A DNA stretch of 36,241 bases, taken from an uncultured Chlamydiae bacterium (GTDB lineage: Bacteria > Chlamydiota > Chlamydiia > Chlamydiales > 2-12-FULL-49-11). Of this stretch, positions 32,301-36,241 are shown piece after piece; the first letter of the stretch is position 1; each line of letters begins with the position of its first letter. Made by a program: the position numbers and the translations under genes. Where the stretch lies: assembly GCA_937996705.1 (NCBI GenBank), contig CALKUQ010000031.1, forward strand, positions 1-36,241, read 5' to 3'. A model generated the notes under the pieces. The model was not told where the DNA came from, made no database searches, and saw only the letters and a program-made list of their open reading frames with translations.

Positions 32301-35300
32301 GATTACCTCCGCCAAAAGTAAGATTTGCAGCAGTTCCTCCGATATTGGTTTCAGCTCCAATTGAAAGAGTTCCTGCATTAATCGTTGTTCCTCCACCATA
32401 TGTGTTGAATCCTGATAAAGTTACAGTCCCATTTCCTTGTTTAACGAGCGCTCCACCCCCCCCTATTATACTCGCGGCTATCTCTGTGCTATTTCCTGTT
32501 CCAAACGTTAGCTCTCTTGGCCCAAGAACAATTTGCGTCCATGATAGAGCTGCTAAATCTCCTACAGTTTGACCTGTTCCTACCAAGCCACTGATATCAA
32601 AGATAGAGTAACCTCCTAGAGAGACTGACCCTGTCGACGAAAGCGTTCCATTACCAGATAAAGCAAGAGTTCCCTCACTAATGGTTGCCCCCCCTGTAAA
32701 GGAATTGACTCCATAAAGGGATAAAGTGCCTGTTCCGCTTTTTTCAAAACTTCCACTCCCACTTATGACTCCAAAATAATTTGAAGAAGACCCCCCGGCT
32801 ACAGTTAAAGCCTTACTCCCTAAAACAATATTTCCTAAACCTGAGATCGTATTCAACGTAGCTTCGGCTGTCACATCACTTATATCAACAGTAGCTTCGG
32901 ATTCAATTGCCACTGAAATGGAACTTGCAATTGCTCCACTTCCAGATAAAGTAAGCGTTCCCAATTGTACAGCTGTTGCGCCCGAATAGGTACATGGTGC
33001 AGATAAAATCAAACTATTTGAACCTGTCTTTGTTATACCCCCAGCTCCGCTAATACTTCCTGTTAAAGTGGCATTCCCTCCAGAAGAAACGTCTATTGTA
33101 AAGCTTCCCCCTAAACTAATTTGATTAACAGCCTCAATCCCAGAACCAAGAGACAAAGCAGTGCCTTCATTTGAAGTGAGTAAACCTCCTCCAAGCCCCT
33201 GGTTAGATGTTAAAGTAATTTGTCCTTGATTTAAGGTGATTCCTCCTGAAAAGCTGTTTGATCCCGAAAATGTAGCAGAACCCTCTCCAAATTTAGTTAA
33301 CCCCCCAGTTCCGGTAATTATTCCAGCAATCTCGGAATCTTCCTGCAAGGTAAAACTCAAATTTTTTGAGCCTAACGAGAGTATTGTACTTGATTGAGTT
33401 GCTAGACTTCCAATGACTATTGTCTCTGCTACTGCATTCGTTATATCAAATGTGGATGATCCCCCCGTGATTGTTACCGCACCTTGAAAATATAGAGCTC
33501 CTGCGCTTGATAGTGAAAGAGTTCCCTGTTGAATTAAAGTGCCCCCTGTATAGGTATTTGGCTGATTCAAAATGAGAGTTCCCGCCCCTGTTTTTGTGAG
33601 CAAGCTACTCCCTCCAATGACCCCATCTATGGTAAAAGACCCCAGAGTAGGAACAGTGATTACCGATAAAGAATTACTTCCCGATCCACTTAAGGTGAGT
33701 GTGGCACCTGGAGTTCCTGTTAAAGCCCCTGAAAAGGCACTGCTTGCATTACTGATTATTGTAGAACTAGTTGTTACTCCAACAGCTTGGCTTGTAGAAA
33801 AAGCGTTTGTTATCTGGAGGGTCCCTCCTGCAAGAGTGATTCCCCCTGTTCCTAAATTACTTGGGCCTCCGACTAAAAGTGTACCCTGCTGAATGCTAGT
33901 TCCCCCAGAATAAGTATTTGTTCCAGTCAAACTAAGAGTTCCAAAACCTGTTTTAGTCAGTGTGTGTGACCCTCCAATTACCCCTCCGATTGTAAACAAA
34001 CCACCTGTATCCACAAAAACGGTTCCGAGCGAATTTGTTCCTAAGCCCGTTGTTGCAAGAGTCAATGAACCGCCATTTATTCCTGTTAAAATCCCTGAAA
34101 GAGTTGTCTCTGCGCTACTGCTTATTGTAAAATTCCCATTCACAGTAACACCCACGCTTGTAGAAAAAAGGCCTGTTAGCTCTAACGTTCCTGCTATACA
34201 GGTTAATCCCCCTCCCCCTAAATTTGTCTGACTTCCGACTGAAAGGGTTCCCCCTTGAATGCTTGTACCAGCTGTATAGACGTTGCTTCCAGATAGAACT
34301 AAGGTTCCACTTCCTGTTTTCGTCAGAATTTGAGAGCCCCCTATTACCCCAGCAATCTCAAACAAAGCACCTGTATCCACAAAAACGGTTCTGAGCGAGT
34401 TTGAACCGGAGCCCATGAGTGTTAGTATCGTCCCACTATTTCCTGTAACTGTGTTTGTAAAAACACTAGCACCAGAACTCGTAATTGTAGAACTGCTCGT
34501 CACACTTATCTCTTGATCATATGATAAACCGCTTGTTAATTGAAGCGTTCCGCCATTAAGAATTAATTTCGGTGTAGCCAAATTGCTAGGACTTCCGATT
34601 GAGAGAGTTCCATCATTAAGAGAAAAATTTCCCACACTATTTGTTCCAGAAAGAGTCAATACAGCAGAACCTGCCTTAGCAATTTCATAAGACCCTGTAA
34701 TATCTCCAGATATTTCTATGTTCTCATTTGCTACCAATGATAGCCCATCCTGCAGCAATGTAATTGCTGCAGGAAACGTTCCAGCTGTTTCGTTAAAAGT
34801 GAGCGATGTTGCTGCTTGCGATTGAATTTCTATGGAATCATCACAACTCAGGGGCGAATTAAATACAACCCCTCCGCCTGCACTTAATTGAATAATCCCA
34901 TGAGAAAATTGAATGCTCGGATCGATCGTTACCACATGATTATTAGTTCGTAAAATAAAGGCTGAGTCCCCAACTCCCCCTGTAATCGTACGCGTCACCC
35001 CTGAGGAATCTGTACTTAAGCTACAAGAATTTCCTGCAATATTAGGGGTTGTTGAAACTGTGAAACTCCCAAGAACGCAAATATTTTGTGAAGCCTCTAC
35101 AGCTGAGAGAACATCGCTGTAATTAGTTCCATCTGCCAAGACAGAGGATGTACAAGGCAATGTATGGATATAGCCTAACACAAGATGGTCTACAAAAGGT
35201 GTGAGTGAATAGGTGTATCCGTAGAGCCCCCCTGTAATCCCAGAAAATGAACCGGTTAATCCGCCAGAGGGGAAGGTCATAATTGTATAACTTCCATTGA

Positions 35301-36240
35301 GAGGATAAGTTCCTGCATCCTGAATTAAATTGAGAGATCCATCTATAGTTGCAGTGCCTGTCACAGCAATCACTGATGAGGAGCTTGGATCAAATTCGAT
35401 GTTAGTAATGGACCCGGCATTTAAATTCAAGGTCCCGACTGTAATCGTTCCTATTGAATTTCCTGGAGTAAGAAATGCCCCATTTTGAACAACTAGGGAA
35501 CTAATTGTTCCGCTACCTTTTATAGTGGCTCCATTTTGGACTGTTACAGGGGATGTCAAGGTTCCATTTACGATTAAGTTGCCCTGGCTAACTGTTGTTG
35601 AACCAGAGTAACTACTAGATCCAGAGAGAGTTAAAGAGGACGATCCGCTTTTTGTAAGGCTTCCTGTTGAGCCGGTAATACCTCCAGAAAACACCCCATC
35701 AGATCCTTGTACAATCGTTAATGCTGTTGCGCCAAGGGTAATCGCTCCTGCCCCTGAGAGAGTATTTAATGTGACTGGGGAACTAACTAGACTTACATCG
35801 ACTGTTGCTCCGCTTGCAATAGCCACACTTGAAGTTGCATTGATAATTCCTACCGGGCCTAGAGCTAAAGTGCCCGCGGAAACTGTTGTTGTCCCTGTAT
35901 AGCTATTTGGACCCTCTAAGACGATTGTTCCGCTCCCTGTTTTAATCAATGAGCCGGTAGTAGCTCCAATACTTGCCGACAACGTTGCTTGAGCCCCTAT
36001 TCCGTCTACTTCAAGTGTTCCCACCCCCCCGGAAGAAATCGTAATGGCATTTGGCAAAAGGATCCCATCGGCTAAAGAGAGAGTTGATCCACCCCCAATT
36101 GTTACGGGGGCAACTCCCAAGGCATTTGCAGTAGCCACATAAACGACCCCTTCAGAAATTGATGTCCCTCCTGAGTAGGTATTTAGCCCTGATAAAACCA
36201 CAATCCCAGACCCTTGTTTTACAATCCCTCCTGTCCCTTC
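29356..36240 (-). CDS. Giant autotransporter adhesin-type protein (5' end outside window)
   Basis: The frame stays open to the window edge, so the signal peptide and N-terminus are missing; about 2290 residues are visible. Nearly all of it is passenger made of autotransporter-associated beta-strand repeats, each of the type LTKTGSGTLVLSGTNTYTGG followed by T-x-x-x-GTLS(I/V)G, repeated well over 20 times and forming a right-handed beta-helix. The last ~280 residues (from about 30200 down) are a beta-barrel domain with alternating aromatic strands (WVTGFGQFAHQ, GVLVGLDYTHS, LIGASFGYAHSQ), ending in a terminal phenylalanine as barrel insertion requires. Near-identical DNA stretches recur (for example around 34007 and 34374). 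A C8 tract in coding sense (30554-30561) precedes the barrel and a G8 tract (32456-32463) lies in the passenger. Probably surface-exposed; related in concept to chlamydial Pmp proteins but lacking their FxxN/GGAI pattern. Confidence 0.92.
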   Translation of the reverse strand, partial: EGTGGIVKQGSGIVVLSGLNTYSGGTSISEGVVYVATANALGVAPVTIGGGSTLSLADGILLPNAITISSGGVGTLEVDGIGAQATLSASIGATTGSLIKTGSGTIVLEGPNSYTGTTTVSAGTLALGPVGIINATSSVAIASGATVDVSLVSSPVTLNTLSGAGAITLGATALTIVQGSDGVFSGGITGSTGSLTKSGSSSLTLSGSSSYSGSTTVSQGNLIVNGTLTSPVTVQNGATIKGSGTISSLVVQNGAFLTPGNSIGTITVGTLNLNAGSITNIEFDPSSSSVIAVTGTATIDGSLNLIQDAGTYPLNGSYTIMTFPSGGLTGSFSGITGGLYGYTYSLTPFVDHLVLGYIHTLPCTSSVLADGTNYSDVLSAVEASQNICVLGSFTVSTTPNIAGNSCSLSTDSSGVTRTITGGVGDSAFILRTNNHVVTIDPSIQFSHGIIQLSAGGGVVFNSPLSCDDSIEIQSQAATSLTFNETAGTFPAAITLLQDGLSLVANENIEISGDITGSYEIAKAGSAVLTLSGTNSVGNFSLNDGTLSIGSPSNLATPKLILNGGTLQLTSGLSYDQEISVTSSSTITSSGASVFTNTVTGNSGTILTLMGSGSNSLRTVFVDTGALFEIAGVIGGSQILTKTGSGTLVLSGSNVYTAGTSIQGGTLSVGSQTNLGGGGLTCIAGTLELTGLFSTSVGVTVNGNFTISSSAETTLSGILTGINGGSLTLATTGLGTNSLGTVFVDTGGLFTIGGVIGGSHTLTKTGFGTLSLTGTNTYSGGTSIQQGTLLVGGPSNLGTGGITLAGGTLQITNAFSTSQAVGVTTSSTIISNASSAFSGALTGTPGATLTLSGSGSNSLSVITVPTLGSFTIDGVIGGSSLLTKTGAGTLILNQPNTYTGGTLIQQGTLSLSSAGALYFQGAVTITGGSSTFDITNAVAETIVIGSLATQSSTILSLGSKNLSFTLQEDSEIAGIITGTGGLTKFGEGSATFSGSNSFSGGITLNQGQITLTSNQGLGGGLLTSNEGTALSLGSGIEAVNQISLGGSFTIDVSSGGNATLTGSISGAGGITKTGSNSLILSAPCTYSGATAVQLGTLTLSGSGAIASSISVAIESEATVDISDVTAEATLNTISGLGNIVLGSKALTVAGGSSSNYFGVISGSGSFEKSGTGTLSLYGVNSFTGGATISEGTLALSGNGTLSSTGSVSLGGYSIFDISGLVGTGQTVGDLAALSWTQIVLGPRELTFGTGNSTEIAASIIGGGGALVKQGNGTVTLSGFNTYGGGTTINAGTLSIGAETNIGGTAANLTFGGGNLTITGSVTIYGNLTMNAAGTINLGANTFTLNGTLIGGDGFALNTTYAPGGTLSVGTVQVASGSFTLPSDLGGIQTLTKIGSGTLVLSGTNTYIGGTSVNAGTLSIESETNIGDSAANLELSGGDLALTGNVSMTGNLTVTSSATISLDVNNLTIIGRVIGQSGTILASTGTGEFSIQGVEVDSGTFTISSNISGARGLTKTGNGTLLLSGTNTYAGGTSVNEGLISIESESNIGGPSRSLTLNGGNLDITGSVAITGNLVVLDNAQIALGGNTFSVGGLGFVEGGDGKTLSTTGEGSLFISNVLADSGIFTISAAISGSQALVIGGGETLVLSGNNTYSGETSLLNDTTLAVQGPSPIGAGSLNMQDGATLSLANAVVLANTIIPDNYCATNFFVKAGEIATLSGDILGAESDFTKTGEGTLILSGSTQRTGETIITGGTIVVNGVSPANYTATNGTQLKGSGIITGRVSATNGGTIYPGNSIGTLNVGSLNLDAGSTTIIEFDPNLSSQIQCSGPATVAGTLQLIQAEGSYPQTGNYEIISSTGLAGIFETIIGGIDGFTFTLAPIGNSLYLYYQHGVIPPPVSYTINTSGLKGNILAFANYLNEYAPRSEEFIDLTTLSGTALSNGVNSASPARNVFGIFVAEQTLFTVSRIANGHLRTKRFIQAIGSNDDDGLVFSPQIKHLLADSSVPCLLDYDIETDSKPYEIWVTGFGQFAHQSPEKQNHSFDFISEGVLVGLDYTHSTDILIGASFGYAHSQIYQQENMGRSNIPYYFISVNASYNFNHFYIETAFLGLFHKIHNQRHISYPGVNITAYGTSKGWQIDPHLAFGYYFDAPWTTLETFAAFDWAANWESNMKEKEAGPLNMSQKAHNSSMLQSQVGVRLYQSYCPRETIFGFKESISYINRVPFGTGTITSTIVGAPASITLQSLSAVQNLAVVDLDIFAQVGKDGNTVISLSYDGQFGSQYISNEIVFKLAKTF

Positions 36241-36241
36241 A

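Noticed and set aside
31295..34231. Proline-rich plus-strand frames opposite the autotransporter
   Set aside because: Antisense of glycine/threonine-rich repeat codons reads as proline/valine-rich frames; none has a ribosome binding site or known domain.
29356..36241. Regular spacing that resembles a CRISPR array or tandem DNA repeat
   Set aside because: The periodicity is at the protein level (beta-strand repeats), units vary in length and sequence, and the frame is open throughout.

Overview
The window is a piece of chromosome from a member of the Chlamydiae outside the Chlamydiaceae (an amoeba-associated or 'environmental' chlamydia). The partial 16S rRNA gene carries the chlamydial 5' signature. 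Several gene blocks match Chlamydia order as I remember it: znuA-znuC-znuB next to rplU-rpmA-obg, nrdR-dksA-lspA, and rpsL-rpsG-fusA-rpsJ. The presence of isocitrate dehydrogenase (missing from the truncated TCA cycle of Chlamydia trachomatis) and of gmhA (Chlamydiaceae LOS has no heptose) points to a less reduced relative. I cannot name the genus from the sequence alone.

Layout. 1-1112: 5' part of 16S rRNA on the minus strand, followed by its leader and probable promoter. 1.4-4.7 kb: an unknown gene, then kpsF-nhaD (minus). 4.7-5.9 kb: icd (plus), with its start only 30 bp from that of kpsF. 5.9-8.9 kb: a scrambled region. It holds a Sel1/proline-rich/J-domain gene, a decayed paralogue of that gene, a fragment of a second lpxK, two copies of a ~165-bp foldback (MITE-like) element, the intact lpxK, and a long inverted repeat at the lpxK start. 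8.9-12.9 kb: gmhA, asd, and a tightly coupled minus-strand group (unknown gene, pncC/cinA C-domain, SpoU methyltransferase, RluA-type pseudouridine synthase). 12.97-15.2 kb: a large ankyrin-containing protein. 15.3-16.7 kb: tRNA-Ser-nrdR-dksA-like-lspA. 16.8-21 kb: zinc-type ABC transporter, rplU, rpmA, obg. 21-25.8 kb: host-interaction candidates: a methyltransferase-ankyrin fusion, a secreted GH130-like beta-propeller protein, a membrane protein with a caspase-like His-Gly/Ser-Cys signature, tRNA-Phe, and a small secreted protein. 25.9-29.3 kb: the str-type operon with a clear promoter and terminator. 29.36 kb to the end: a giant autotransporter (at least 2290 residues visible, N-terminus outside the window).

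How the parts relate. kpsF (Kdo), gmhA (heptose) and lpxK (lipid A) all serve LPS synthesis. Translation and RNA-modification genes form the conserved backbone. Between these blocks sit lineage-specific genes with ankyrin, Sel1, J, protease-like and glycosidase-like features, plausible effectors of an intracellular bacterium. The most unusual structures are the foldback element pair, whose apical hairpins differ in sequence but keep their pairing and whose two copies both sit in members of one gene family, and the remains of a tandem duplication of lpxK plus its neighbour. The autotransporter has 8-base homopolymer tracts that could allow phase variation.
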